Below are positions 9,414 to 17,824 of a stretch of 64,000 bases of DNA, in pieces. Under the pieces are notes generated by a model. That model saw only the letters and a program-made list of their open reading frames with translations, was not told where the DNA came from and ran no database searches. The position numbers were made by a program, and so were the translations under genes. Origin of the DNA: Microbulbifer elongatus. Lineage in GTDB: Bacteria > Pseudomonadota > Gammaproteobacteria > Pseudomonadales > Cellvibrionaceae. Every line of letters starts with the position of its first letter. The stretch's first letter is position 1. The DNA lies in assembly GCF_020524885.1 (NCBI RefSeq), contig NZ_JAIVKJ010000001.1, positions 682,001 through 746,000 on the forward strand, read 5' to 3'.

Positions 9414-9865
9414 TATTAGTGTTATTGACGCTTGCTTTGTGTTGGTTTCTAAGGCCCCAGGTGGATGTTAAGTTTTCTTAGCAGAACAGCGGGAGCCCAA
9501 GCCATCTATATGGCTTTTGACCGAGCTCTCTTGCCATATACATGAGACGTTACTCGCCTACAGGCTAGCGAGTGCGGTGTAGAGTATTGGCAGCTGTCTA
9601 TGAAGTGACTGTGGGATAATTTAGAAGATGCATACATCTTGATTGCACATCATTTTTATGAATATCGGTCGCCGGGAGTTGCCCGGAATAACTGACATTC
9701 TACTCGACTCTTTTCTGAGGAACTATGGTGCGACAGGCATAAACTCGTAGTTTTGGAGATGGGTTTAATGATCTTGACTTTCCGGTCTATTTTGCTTGGC
9801 CAGCTCTTTCGGCCTTAGAGTTCTTTTGGTCTATTTAGAGTTCTTTTGGTCTATAAGGGGGCAAG
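9414..9865. other. Divergent intergenic region
   Basis: About 450 bases between the sugar dehydrogenase (leftward) and the small plus-strand genes, so both promoters should lie here. I see a short hairpin AAGCCAT/ATGGCTT at 9499-9516, a six-base inverted repeat ACTCGC/GCGAGT at 9552-9573, and the tandem repeat listed separately. No JUMPstart/ops element (GGCGGTAG) was found on either strand by eye. The stretch marks the change from the A/T-rich glycan locus to the more G/C-rich core sequence. Confidence 0.5.
9815..9854. repeat. Perfect 20-bp tandem duplication
   Basis: TTAGAGTTCTTTTGGTCTAT occurs twice back to back (9815-9834 and 9835-9854), ending 11 bases before a possible small gene at 9866. 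A fragment GGTCTATTT also occurs at about 9784-9792. It could be a recent slippage duplication or a pair of regulator sites. Confidence 0.85.
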
Positions 9866-10054
9866 ATGGCCGTCCAGGCGATGCGTTTTGTCAGGGCTAG
9901 GGTGCCGCCGGATCAAGGACTGCAAGAGCGGGCTAATACCGTAATCGAGGCCTGGTCAGTTGGTGGGCGTGGAACACTTGGAGACTACAATATTTATGTA
10001 AACCATCAAGCACGAGGAGCCGCAGTCAATGTCTATTCCCTCCCGCACCCTTGA
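9866..10054 (+). CDS. Doubtful 62-residue open reading frame
   Basis: ATG 9866 is preceded by AGGGGGCAAG, a plausible ribosome site, and the frame runs 62 codons into the YdcH-family gene, overlapping it by 26 bases in another frame. The product has no recognised motif, signal peptide or membrane segment. It may be a leader, a decayed gene, or chance. The reason to keep it is its position between the tandem repeat and a real gene. Confidence 0.2.
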   Translation: MAVQAMRFVRARVPPDQGLQERANTVIEAWSVGGRGTLGDYNIYVNHQARGAAVNVYSLPHP

Positions 10055-10277
10055 AACCGAGTTCCCCGATCTCGCCGACAGCATCCGCCATCTGGTTCAG
10101 GACAGTATTCAGTACAAAACTGACCGCGACGTTTACCACAAGCTGGACAAGGAAATCCGCGGTTTGGAAGAGCGGGGTGTTGCGACGGATGACCACCACT
10201 TCAGGGAGCTGAAAACCCAGCGCGCCCGACTCAAGGATCAGTTATACACACAGGCTAAGAATCACGACTCCCATTAG
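10029..10277 (+). CDS. YdcH/DUF465 family protein
   Basis: An 82-residue soluble helical protein. It carries the DUF465 pattern: a first helix LADSIRHLVQDSIQYKTDRDVYHKLDKEI, then RGLEERG, a histidine-containing turn, and a second helix FRELKTQRARLKDQLY. Members are short coiled-coil hairpins of unsettled function, common in proteobacteria. ATG 10029 follows GAGGAGCC and gives the usual family length. It stands alone with no operon partner except the doubtful frame that overlaps its start. Confidence 0.75.
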   Translation: MSIPSRTLETEFPDLADSIRHLVQDSIQYKTDRDVYHKLDKEIRGLEERGVATDDHHFRELKTQRARLKDQLYTQAKNHDSH

Positions 10278-10468
10278 CGGTTTGTAACTCGCAAAGTAGG
10301 TCGCAGCTGTGCGCTAAATTCAGCGGGGTTATTTGATATAGGACGCCTGCTGTAGGTCCTGGTGGTGTTGGAGTATCCGATTTGGGCACTTTACTTCGGT
10401 CGAATGGTCCGAGGAGGTGCCCTGAACGTAAAGTACTGATAGTTATAAAATCACAAGGATCACCATCG

Positions 10469-11128
10469 ATGAAAGCCCCCTTACTGGCCGCACTACTCAG
10501 CGTATTCAGTCTGAGTGCAATGGCCCAGGATATCGCCCTCCCTGAAAAGCTCCCCGAACTCGGCGAGACCAAAAGCACCGATCTCGGCAAGGTTGAATCT
10601 GGCCTGAAGTTGGGTGACAAGCCCGCGAATTTCTCAGTGCTGACCCACAAGGGCAAAGAGGCTTCCCTCGAGGGCCTGCTAAAGTCCAATGCGCCGATAT
10701 TGGTGGTGTTCTACCGCGGTGGCTGGTGCCCCTACTGCAACGTGCAGATTCGCCAGCTGGCCGAAGCTTGGCCGGAGTTTGAAAAGCGCGGGGTGACCCC
10801 GGTGCTGATTAGTGTGGACAAGCCCGATGCCAGTGCCATGGCCAAGGCAACGTACGAGATTCCCTTCCCGGTGTTGTCGGATCCGGAGCTGACAGCCCAC
10901 GAGGCGTTCGATGTAGTGGTGGAGATTGATGATGCCACTGCGGAGAAGTACAAGACCTACGGCATCGTGCTGGAAGACTGGTCCGGTAAGGATCACCACA
11001 AGATTGCCGCGCCGGGTATTTTCCTGGTGGGTGCTGACGGCAGCATAGAGTGGGCCCATGTGTCCCAGGACTACAAAACCCGTCCGAGTGTGGAACAGTT
11101 GCTTGGCATGCTGGACGCGCGTAACTAA
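10469..11128 (+). CDS. Exported peroxiredoxin-like (AhpC/TSA) protein
   Basis: A 219-residue thioredoxin-fold protein of the AhpC/TSA superfamily, peroxiredoxin-like branch. Residues 1-19 form a signal peptide ending SAMA, so it acts in the periplasm. The active-site segment FYRGGWCPYCN places cysteines at 87 and 90, a CxxC arrangement more like a thiol reductase/bacterioferritin-comigratory hybrid than a classic 1-Cys enzyme. VLISVDKPDASAMAKA and FPVLSDPEL match the family. The start is ATG 10469, which begins the signal peptide; the frame is open further upstream but that part looks non-coding. It converges with the glycerophosphodiesterase gene. It probably detoxifies peroxides or repairs thiols; the reductant is unknown. 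Confidence 0.83.
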   Translation: MKAPLLAALLSVFSLSAMAQDIALPEKLPELGETKSTDLGKVESGLKLGDKPANFSVLTHKGKEASLEGLLKSNAPILVVFYRGGWCPYCNVQIRQLAEAWPEFEKRGVTPVLISVDKPDASAMAKATYEIPFPVLSDPELTAHEAFDVVVEIDDATAEKYKTYGIVLEDWSGKDHHKIAAPGIFLVGADGSIEWAHVSQDYKTRPSVEQLLGMLDARN

Positions 11129-11165
11129 CAACCTGTTATCCAGGCGGGGCTAACACTAATTTAGG

Positions 11166-11936
11166 TTACCCTGCCTCGTTGAACTTCCCCACCGGCTCAA
11201 TCTGCTGAGCCATCATCTCTCCCGTTTTCTCGCAGTTGTAGTCCATGATCAGCTGCGGTTCATCGGTAAACACCCCGTCTACGTTCATCGCGGCCACCAG
11301 TGCCAGGTCGTGCGGGTGGTTGACGGTGAATACGTAACTTTTGAAGCCGCGCTGGTGGCCGTCGGCGATGATTTCCGGGCAGACGAAATCGAGGCTGTGG
11401 TGGATGGAGTAGGCCTCGAGCGGTTCCCCGCACGCGGCGAGATCCAGGGGTACGCCGTCGATGAGCACACCCCGGCGTACCTCCGGGATCAGCTTCAGGC
11501 ATTCATACACCTGGCGGTGATCGAAGGAAGAGATCAGGTACTGCTCGTAGGTGGCGCCGTTGTCGCGGATGTAGGATTCCAGCTCCTGCGCGGCGAGGGC
11601 GGCGCAGTTGGGGCCTTTAAGCTCGATATTCAGCTGTACGTGGTTGCCCACCAGTTCCAGCACTTCCCGCAGCGTGGGCACATGCTCGCCGCCGGGTAGC
11701 AGCATTTGTCGGAGGGCGGCGGGGGCCATTTCGGTCAGTAGTTCCTGCCCCGCCAGTAATCTTCCCAGGCGGCGATCGTGTTTTACGATCAGTTCGCCGC
11801 CCACATTCCACACGTCAATTTCCACCCCGTCGATATCGAATTCGAGGGCGTGGGTAATGGCCTGCAGGGTGTTTTCCGTGGCGCGCTTGGGGTAGCCGCG
11901 GTGAGCAAAACAGAAGAGGGTGTCGGTTGTGCGCAT
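11166..11936 (-). CDS. Glycerophosphodiester phosphodiesterase
   Basis: A GDPD-family TIM-barrel enzyme of about 256 residues that hydrolyses glycerophosphodiesters to glycerol-3-phosphate and an alcohol. It shows FAHRGYPKRATENT (catalytic His and metal-binding Glu-Asn), GVEIDVW, VKHDRRLGR and LNIELKG (metal Glu), with SSFDH and VFTDEP toward the end. There is no signal peptide, so it is cytosolic like UgpQ. The start at ATG 11936 sits close to the catalytic HRG, as in the family; the frame extends to TTG 11978 without a ribosome site. No ugp transporter is adjacent. It probably recycles phospholipid head groups. Confidence 0.88.
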   Translation of the reverse strand: MRTTDTLFCFAHRGYPKRATENTLQAITHALEFDIDGVEIDVWNVGGELIVKHDRRLGRLLAGQELLTEMAPAALRQMLLPGGEHVPTLREVLELVGNHVQLNIELKGPNCAALAAQELESYIRDNGATYEQYLISSFDHRQVYECLKLIPEVRRGVLIDGVPLDLAACGEPLEAYSIHHSLDFVCPEIIADGHQRGFKSYVFTVNHPHDLALVAAMNVDGVFTDEPQLIMDYNCEKTGEMMAQQIEPVGKFNEAG

Positions 11937-12095
11937 CTCGACGTCCACAGTGGCGGAGGTCTCCCAAGGGTGTACCAAAAGTATGACCGGCAGGTGACAG
12001 CGTCACAATGCATCGAGGCAGATTCCGCCGGAATTTTTATACCGATTGGTGCGTATCGCAGGCAGATTTATAACGCGGATTTATGTATGGACGCC

Positions 12096-12623
12096 TTATT
12101 CCCCGGCGAGGGCACGGTAGCGGCCGCGGTGGAAAACGAGGGGCTCGCCACCGCTGGCGCTGAATTCCAGCACTTCACCCAGCAGGATGGTGTGGTCACC
12201 GCCTTCGATGTTCTGGGCGCGGCGGCAGTGGAAGAGGGCGGCGCAGTCGTCCAAATGCGGGATATTGCCCGGCCCCTGGTGCCATTTGACCTGGCCGAAC
12301 TTGTCGGCGCCGCGGCCGGCAAACAGGTTGGAGACGTGTTGCTGGTCGCCCTTTAGCACGTGGATTGCGAAGCGCTCGCACTGGGTAAAGGCTGCGTAGC
12401 TGAGTGCACTGCGGTCGATGCTCCAGAGAGTGAGCGCCGGGTCGAGTGAGACGGAGTTGAAGCTGTTGACGGTCATTCCCACGGGCTGTCCACTCGCGTC
12501 CAGGGTGGTAACCACAGTGACACCGGTGGCGAAATGCCCGAGAGTGTCGCGCAGGGCGCGGCTGCGCTCCTCCGCTGACTGGGCGGTTTCAGTTTGGGCT
12601 GCTGGGTTACTGGATGCCGTCAT
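12096..12623 (-). CDS. Flavin reductase family protein (FMN-binding split barrel)
   Basis: A 175-residue protein of the flavin reductase/HpaC-RutF family. LRDTLGHFATGVTVVTT, GMTVNSFNSVSLDPALTLWSI and FAIHVLKGDQQHVSNLFAG are the characteristic blocks for FMN binding. Such enzymes supply reduced flavin to a monooxygenase using NAD(P)H. It lies about 100 bases downstream of the rubredoxin/reductase fusion on the same strand, so the two may form a small electron-transfer unit, though no monooxygenase is beside them. The first 20 residues are polar and probably disordered. Confidence 0.85.
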   Translation of the reverse strand: MTASSNPAAQTETAQSAEERSRALRDTLGHFATGVTVVTTLDASGQPVGMTVNSFNSVSLDPALTLWSIDRSALSYAAFTQCERFAIHVLKGDQQHVSNLFAGRGADKFGQVKWHQGPGNIPHLDDCAALFHCRRAQNIEGGDHTILLGEVLEFSASGGEPLVFHRGRYRALAGE

Positions 12624-12728
12624 ACTTCGATTAAAATCTGTTCAATTTTTGTGCTGGCGGCCATTCTACGGGAAAAATGGCCGTTTTGCGTGGTTTTCTT
12701 TTGTTACCGGGGTGTGTCGTTCCCGGTG

Positions 12729-14393
12729 TCACTCCATTAATGGCGCACAGCGGCGGCTGAGGGCGTCGCGTTCGGCAATCGCGTTGCCGGTCAGGGCGAA
12801 ACCGAGGAGGTTGCCGGCACTGTCCTGGAATTCGGCTTTTACGCCATCGGCCGTTGCGGCAACCTGCCATTCCCCCGCGCTGCCCGGACGGGGCGGGCAG
12901 ACTACTGTGGGGCGCAAGGTAGTTTTTACCGCGACCGGCAGACAGCCGTATTGTACCGGGGTGGGTGTACCGGTGAGGGTCTTGGCGAGGGCGCGGGCGC
13001 TTTGGGTGAGCGGTGCCACATAGTAGAGGCTGTGGCCGTCCACTTCTGCGCAGTCCCCCAGGGCGTATGTGTTGGCGTCGCTGGTTTGCAGCTGCCGATT
13101 GGTGACGATACCGCGGTTTACCTCGATGCCGGCCGTCTCGGCGAGGCCGGTATTGGGTCGCAGGCCGAGGGCGGCGAGGGCGAGGTCGGCCTCTACCTTC
13201 GTTTCATTGGCGAGCTGAGCGCGGACACCAGTTGCGGTGCGCTCGAGTCTTGAGACTCCCGCACCGAGGTGGAAGCGAACACCAGTCTGTTCAAGGGTTT
13301 TCTGAATATCGCGGCCGGCGGCTTCCGGCAGCAGGTTAGCCAGTGGCCAGGGCTGAATATCGACTACATCTACCTCGTAGCCCGCTTGCGCCAGGTCGTT
13401 GGCAAACTCACAGCCGATCAGGCCGGCACCGATGAGCAATACGCGTTTGCGGTTGGTCAGTGCGGTGCGGAAGCGGTGGTAGTCCCCCAGGCTGTTGACC
13501 CGGAACAGGCGCGCAAGGCCGTCGCCTTCCATGGGGGGGAGTGGCGCGCAGTTGGCACCGGTGGCAAATACCAGGCGGCTATAACACAGTTTGGCGCTGA
13601 CGCCGCTGCCGTCGGATACCAGTGTCAGGGTGCGGGCTTCGCGGTCCACGTCGGTAACGTGGGTGTGCACGAGTATCTCGGCATTGAGTTCTTTTGCCAT
13701 GGCCTCCGCACTGGCGGTAGCCAGTTGCTGTGGGGTTTTGCCGTGGGCGAGGGACGCGGACAGCAGGGGCTTGGAATAAAACGTACCGTCATCGCCGCTG
13801 ATCAGCAGCAGCGGGGTGCGCTGATCCAGCTTGCGGAATTCTTTCGCCAGATGATAGCCCGCGAGCCCGGTGCCAATAATCACCAGGGGATCGGTGTCGT
13901 CCAGCGGAGCGGGCTCTGTAGCCTCCGTCTGCTCCTGTGGTATGTCTTTGGGCTGGCTTACCAGCACCATATCAAAATCTTCTTTGCCGACGCCGCACTC
14001 CGGGCAGGTCCAGTCTTCGGGAATATCTTCCCAGCGGGTGCCGGGGGCGATTCCTTCTTCAGGGGCACCCTTGGCTTCGTCGTAGACCCAGCCACACACC
14101 ATGCATTCCCAGATGCGGCTGCTGGCAGATTGCGTTGCGTTTGGCGCGGTGGCAGAGGTGCTCACGGCGGCCTCCCGAGTAATGCTTTCGCCCTGAGCTA
14201 CCTTTGACTCTTTGCTCGCGACCACCGCGAGCATCTCGAACTCGTCCTTGGTGGCGCCGCATTCTGGGCAGACCCAATCATCGGGGATGTCGTCCCAGCG
14301 GGTGCCGGGGGGAATGCCGTCGTCCGGTGAGCCCTTGGCTTCATCGTAAATCCAGCCACAAATCTGGCATTCCCAAACGCGAAAATCGGACAT
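12729..14393 (-). CDS. Rubredoxin-rubredoxin-NAD(P)H:rubredoxin reductase fusion
   Basis: A 554-residue fusion. Residues 1-54 and 93-142 are two rubredoxin domains, each with two CxxC pairs (Cys9/12/42/45 and Cys97/100/130/133) holding one iron. A linker leads to a pyridine-nucleotide-disulfide-oxidoreductase-type flavoprotein: [12 protein letters not shown] (from about residue 172) binds [20 protein letters not shown] binds NAD(P)H, and [11 protein letters not shown] is the second FAD motif. The reductase would pass electrons from NAD(P)H to its own rubredoxins. The acceptor is unknown: alkane hydroxylase, superoxide or NO reduction are possible and none is encoded nearby. Both rubredoxin domains keep all four ligands, so both should be active. 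Confidence 0.88.
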   Translation of the reverse strand: MSDFRVWECQICGWIYDEAKGSPDDGIPPGTRWDDIPDDWVCPECGATKDEFEMLAVVASKESKVAQGESITREAAVSTSATAPNATQSASSRIWECMVCGWVYDEAKGAPEEGIAPGTRWEDIPEDWTCPECGVGKEDFDMVLVSQPKDIPQEQTEATEPAPLDDTDPLVIIGTGLAGYHLAKEFRKLDQRTPLLLISGDDGTFYSKPLLSASLAHGKTPQQLATASAEAMAKELNAEILVHTHVTDVDREARTLTLVSDGSGVSAKLCYSRLVFATGANCAPLPPMEGDGLARLFRVNSLGDYHRFRTALTNRKRVLLIGAGLIGCEFANDLAQAGYEVDVVDIQPWPLANLLPEAAGRDIQKTLEQTGVRFHLGAGVSRLERTATGVRAQLANETKVEADLALAALGLRPNTGLAETAGIEVNRGIVTNRQLQTSDANTYALGDCAEVDGHSLYYVAPLTQSARALAKTLTGTPTPVQYGCLPVAVKTTLRPTVVCPPRPGSAGEWQVAATADGVKAEFQDSAGNLLGFALTGNAIAERDALSRRCAPLME

Positions 14394-14470
14394 GAAGACC
14401 CCTGAATACTACTGGTTCTTTTAAATTGAAAAACGTAATTATCTTGCTTTGGCTGGTGCCTGCTGGTGAC

Positions 14471-15136
14471 TCAGCCCTTGGTGCGCTGGGCGATGCTGGT
14501 CAGCGCGCGATGGTAAACCTCATTGATCTGTGCGGTGTTTTCCACCGTGATCTGCAGGTCGTTGACCAAACCGTTGGAAAGCCCGTAGACCCAGCCGTGT
14601 ACGGTCAGCTCTTGGCCACTTTCCCAAGCGTCGCGTACCGGGGTGGTCTGGCATACGTGAATGACCTGTTCCAGTACATTGAGTTCGCACAGTAAGTCCA
14701 CGCGTTCTTCCTGCGGGAAGAGCTCGATCAGGGTGTGGTGCTTGTCGCGCACATCCTTGATATGGCGTAGCCAGCTCTCGATCAGGCCGAGGCGCTGATC
14801 CTCCAGTGCCGCTTTTACGCCGCCGCAGCCGTAATGGCCGACTACCATGATGTGTTTCACCTTGAGGGCTTCCACCGCGAACTGGATGACCGACAGGCAG
14901 TTGAGGTCAGAGTGCACCACCACGTTGGCGACGTTGCGGTGTACGAACAGCTCACCGGGCAGCAGGTCGACGATCTGGTTGGCGGGTACCCGACTGTCAG
15001 CGCAGCCAATCCACAGGTATTCCGGGGACTGTTGCTCAGACAGCTTGAGGAAGAAATCCGGCTTTTCCCGACGAGTGGACTCGGACCAGGCGCGGTTTTT
15101 TTCGATCAGATCGTTCAGCTTTGACAAGGCACTCAT
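14471..15136 (-). CDS. can: Beta-class carbonic anhydrase
   Basis: A 221-residue beta-carbonic anhydrase that interconverts CO2 and bicarbonate in the cytosol. Zinc ligands are Cys45, His101 and Cys104 in CADSRVPAN and GHYGCGGVKAA, with the catalytic Asp47-Arg49 dyad. VHRNVANVVVHSD and WVYGLSNG agree with the Can-type clade of proteobacteria. The start MSALSKLNDL fits E. coli Can. It is a single gene, 77 bases downstream of the start of the rubredoxin fusion and on the same strand. It supplies bicarbonate for carboxylations and buffers pH. Confidence 0.93.
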   Translation of the reverse strand: MSALSKLNDLIEKNRAWSESTRREKPDFFLKLSEQQSPEYLWIGCADSRVPANQIVDLLPGELFVHRNVANVVVHSDLNCLSVIQFAVEALKVKHIMVVGHYGCGGVKAALEDQRLGLIESWLRHIKDVRDKHHTLIELFPQEERVDLLCELNVLEQVIHVCQTTPVRDAWESGQELTVHGWVYGLSNGLVNDLQITVENTAQINEVYHRALTSIAQRTKG

Positions 15137-15379
15137 CCCCGCGGTTTGCGTGGCTGTTTATATTAGCCGAGCAGGATAGCGCTTTTGCCCGAGCGCGCCA
15201 ATCTACGCCGCTGCTTCGGGTGGATATTGAACGAATAACACGCTTGCCGGCCCTGAAAACGGGGCAATGTTCTGCTACTCTGCGGCGGCGTATTTGCCGC
15301 TTGTTTTAGGGGCGTCTTTCTATCGTCAAAGGTTACCGTTATGGGTAACCACAAGAGAACACTACATAGGGGCAGCCTG

Positions 15380-15580
15380 ATGGGGCTCAGAAATTCGGCA
15401 ATTCGCCGCCCGCGTCGATTCAATAAGCACAATGCCGCGCTGGCGCGCCGACGCAAAAAAGTGCGTTGGCTTTTGGCTCAGCGCGCTCGGGTACGCAACT
15501 ACCGGCGTTTTTTTCTTGCCCAGAGTGCATTGACGTCCCAGGCGGAAGCGTCGCGCAAGAATGCTCAGGCGGAGCGCTAA
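15380..15580 (+). CDS. Small, strongly basic hypothetical protein
   Basis: A possible 66-residue protein, very rich in arginine and lysine (RRPRRFNKHNAAL, ARRRKKVRWLL), with no cysteine, signal peptide or membrane helix. ATG 15380 has AGGGG seven bases upstream; an alternative ATG at 15341 adds 13 residues and has AAAGG eight bases upstream. It lies in an otherwise empty gap before the GNAT gene on the same strand. The composition suggests nucleic-acid or ribosome binding, but no family is recognised. Translation is not proven. Confidence 0.4.
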   Translation: MGLRNSAIRRPRRFNKHNAALARRRKKVRWLLAQRARVRNYRRFFLAQSALTSQAEASRKNAQAER

Positions 15581-15621
15581 ATCAGCGCCACTGGTATGGA
15601 AGTTTGATGAGGTCAATCGGT

Positions 15622-16146
15622 ATGGAAAAAATACAAATCAGTTCTGCGGCTAAGTCGCCTACCGCGTCCCTGGATATTGTGATTGCTGACTACCGGGATG
15701 AAAAACACGGGGCGGACCTGCTCACCCTGATGGATCACTATTCGCGGGACCCCTATGGTGGTGGTGAGCCGCTCGACGAGGTCTGTCATCGAGAGCTGCT
15801 CGAGCGGCTGGCGGAGTTTCCCGGTGCGTTTTCGGTGCTCGCCTATCGAGACGGCGAGGCACTCGGGCTGGTGAACTGTTTTATGGGGTTCTCTACCTTT
15901 CTGTGCAAACCGCTGGTGAACATTCACGATGTGGTGGTGATGGAGTCGGCGCGCGGCCTGGGGGTATGTTCCCGGATGATGGAAAAAGTGGCGGAGGTTG
16001 CCCGCGAGCGCGGCTGCTGCAAGATCACCCTGGAAGTGCTGGAAAAAAACCACCCCGCGCGTGGGGCTTATCTCAAGAGTGGGTTCAAGCCCTATGCCCT
16101 GGATGAGGAGTACGGCAAAGCGGAGTTCTGGCAGCGCTACCTGTAG
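15622..16146 (+). CDS. GNAT family N-acetyltransferase
   Basis: A 174-residue single-domain GNAT protein. The acetyl-CoA site is seen in VVMESARGLGVCSRMMEKVAEVA (motif A, here with GLGVCS as the pyrophosphate loop), followed by CCKITLEVLEKNHPARGAYLKSGF (motif B with the characteristic N-x-x-A-x-x-x-Y). The start is ATG 15622 with GAGG nine bases upstream; ATG 15607 in frame is possible. It converges with the qmcA-like gene 30 bases away. The substrate (small amine, amino acid or protein N-terminus) cannot be predicted. Confidence 0.85.
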   Translation: MEKIQISSAAKSPTASLDIVIADYRDEKHGADLLTLMDHYSRDPYGGGEPLDEVCHRELLERLAEFPGAFSVLAYRDGEALGLVNCFMGFSTFLCKPLVNIHDVVVMESARGLGVCSRMMEKVAEVARERGCCKITLEVLEKNHPARGAYLKSGFKPYALDEEYGKAEFWQRYL

Positions 16147-16176
16147 CGGAAGCGCCACCAGTTCAGGGCCTGGGGC

Positions 16177-17022
16177 TTAGCGGCTCAGCAGGCCCTTGAT
16201 TGCATTGGGCAGGTCTGCCGGGAAAATAACGTTTTTGGCGTTGCTTGAGGTAGACACTTCTTCCAGCGCATTGATATAGCGCTCGCCCAGCAGGTACATA
16301 ACCGGCATCTCCTTATCGCCGATGGCCTGAGTCACCCTCTCAATGGCTTCGCGGCTGGCATCGGCCAGTACTACCTGGGCCTTGGCGTCCCGCTTGGACG
16401 CTTCCAGTCGGCCGTCGGCCTCGAGAATGGCGGCCTGCTTTTCACCCTCGGCGCGGGTGACGGTGGCGCGACGCTGACGTTCGGCGGCGGCCTGTTCTTC
16501 CATCGCCTTCTGCATGGTGGCAGAGGGGTTGATGTCCTGAATCTCGACGGTTTTGAGGTTGATACCCCAGTCGGCGATATCATCAGAGATGGCTTCTTTC
16601 AGTTTCGCTTTGATCAGGTCCCGTGACGACAGCGCGGCGTCGAGGGACATTTCGCCCACAATGGAGCGCAGGGCTGTCTGTACCAGGTTCTGGATAGCAA
16701 TTTCGTAATCCTCTACCCCGTACACCGCTTTCTCCGGCGAGACGATATTGATGTAGGCTACTGCGTTGGCAATGATGGTGGCGTTATCCTGGGTGATGAC
16801 TTCCTGGGAAGGGATATCCAGCACGATATCTTTGGTGGTCACCTTGTAGGGCACCTGGTCCACGTAGGGGATGATCACGTTCATGCCCGGGTTCAGTGTG
16901 CTGTGGTACTTACCCAGTCGCTGCACAATGTGCTTGGACCCCTGCGGCACAATACGTACACCCATGCCGATGGTGATGATAACCAGCACCACTAGTGCCA
17001 GTACTACGGATAATCCTTCCAT
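16177..17022 (-). CDS. qmcA: SPFH/stomatin-type membrane protein (QmcA-like)
   Basis: A 281-residue SPFH protein. Residues 3-23 form an N-terminal membrane anchor, then RIVPQGSKHIVQRLGKYHSTLNPG begins the SPFH domain, and RSIVGEMSLDAALSSRD and the Ala/Glu-rich ERQRRATVTRAEGEKQAAILEADG form the coiled coil typical of QmcA and slipins. These assemble as rings in the inner membrane and organise quality-control proteases. It lies 56 bases downstream of an NfeD gene on the same strand, the standard ybbJ-ybbK (qmcA) pairing. A second, separate NfeD/SPFH pair is at 46-48.3 kb. Confidence 0.88.
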   Translation of the reverse strand: MEGLSVVLALVVLVIITIGMGVRIVPQGSKHIVQRLGKYHSTLNPGMNVIIPYVDQVPYKVTTKDIVLDIPSQEVITQDNATIIANAVAYINIVSPEKAVYGVEDYEIAIQNLVQTALRSIVGEMSLDAALSSRDLIKAKLKEAISDDIADWGINLKTVEIQDINPSATMQKAMEEQAAAERQRRATVTRAEGEKQAAILEADGRLEASKRDAKAQVVLADASREAIERVTQAIGDKEMPVMYLLGERYINALEEVSTSSNAKNVIFPADLPNAIKGLLSR

Positions 17023-17078
17023 ATTTTCCCCTTAAGAATGTGGATCTGAAACTTGGATTTGTTGTTTGGTTACAGCGA

Positions 17079-17540
17079 TCAGTTCGGGCTGACCACCAGT
17101 GTATTACCGGAAATATTGACGACCGTTACCCGTTCACCGATGGCAATTTCGCTGGTACTCATAAATTGCCATTCGTCTTCACCAAGAATGGGAGCAGGAA
17201 AACGCAGCCGCCCACGAGGCTTGCCGATATTGGACTCGATGACCGACCCCACCTGGCCGGTGAGTGCCTCCATTGCCATGCCGGAGGTGGTGCGGTCTTT
17301 CCAGTTGGGCTTGATGAACTTGAGCCACAGGAAGACCAGGGCAACAGAGAGGCCGGCCCACAGCAGCAGTTGTGCGGTAATGGGCATACCTACCGCTAGC
17401 AATAGTACCCCCATAAAAAGTGCCGCAAGGCCAAACCAGAACAGAATAAAGCCGGAGACAAATATCTCTGCGGTAACCAGTAGTAAGCCCAGCACCAGCC
17501 AGTGCCAGTAAGCGATGTGTGCGTTGAGCCACTCGAGCAT
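17079..17540 (-). CDS. NfeD family membrane protein (YbbJ-like)
   Basis: A 153-residue NfeD1a-type protein without the protease domain: two or three N-terminal helices (HWLVLGLLLVTAEIFVSGFILFWFGLAALFMG and PITAQLLLWAGLSVALVFLWL), then a small OB-fold C-terminal domain (ALTGQVGSVIESNIGKPRGRLRFPAPILGEDEW and GERVTVVNISGNTLVV). It is the expected partner of the adjacent SPFH protein and probably connects it to the membrane microdomain. It is first in the two-gene unit. Its upstream gap of about 280 bases carries no other gene and should hold the promoter. Confidence 0.87.
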   Translation of the reverse strand: MLEWLNAHIAYWHWLVLGLLLVTAEIFVSGFILFWFGLAALFMGVLLLAVGMPITAQLLLWAGLSVALVFLWLKFIKPNWKDRTTSGMAMEALTGQVGSVIESNIGKPRGRLRFPAPILGEDEWQFMSTSEIAIGERVTVVNISGNTLVVSPN

Positions 17541-17824
17541 GATGGCCTTCTCCTTCTTAAAACCTTGAGTAATAAACCCGTCGATTATGCACCAAAGTGG
17601 TTACTAACGCGCAGCGAACATTTGTGGTTGAAATACTGCGGTAACGGAGTGGAAGAAACCCGGCCGCGGCGGCCAGCCAGGCTCATAAATATTTCTGGTA
17701 AACGTCACAATTCCGCAGCAAACGCGTGGGCTTGTGCAATACTTTTTGCAGGCTAGAGCGCGAAACCATGCATCAATTTTGTGCGTTTAATCCAGCAAAC
17801 TCCCCCTCAGCATCAAGAGAAATC

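Noticed and set aside
9414-9865. JUMPstart/ops element upstream of the glycan operon
   Set aside because: No GGCGGTAG was found on either strand in this gap, although such loci often have one.
13269-14207. A 312-codon plus-strand frame antisense to the rubredoxin fusion
   Set aside because: It is opposite to clear rubredoxin and FAD motifs and shows no family pattern of its own.
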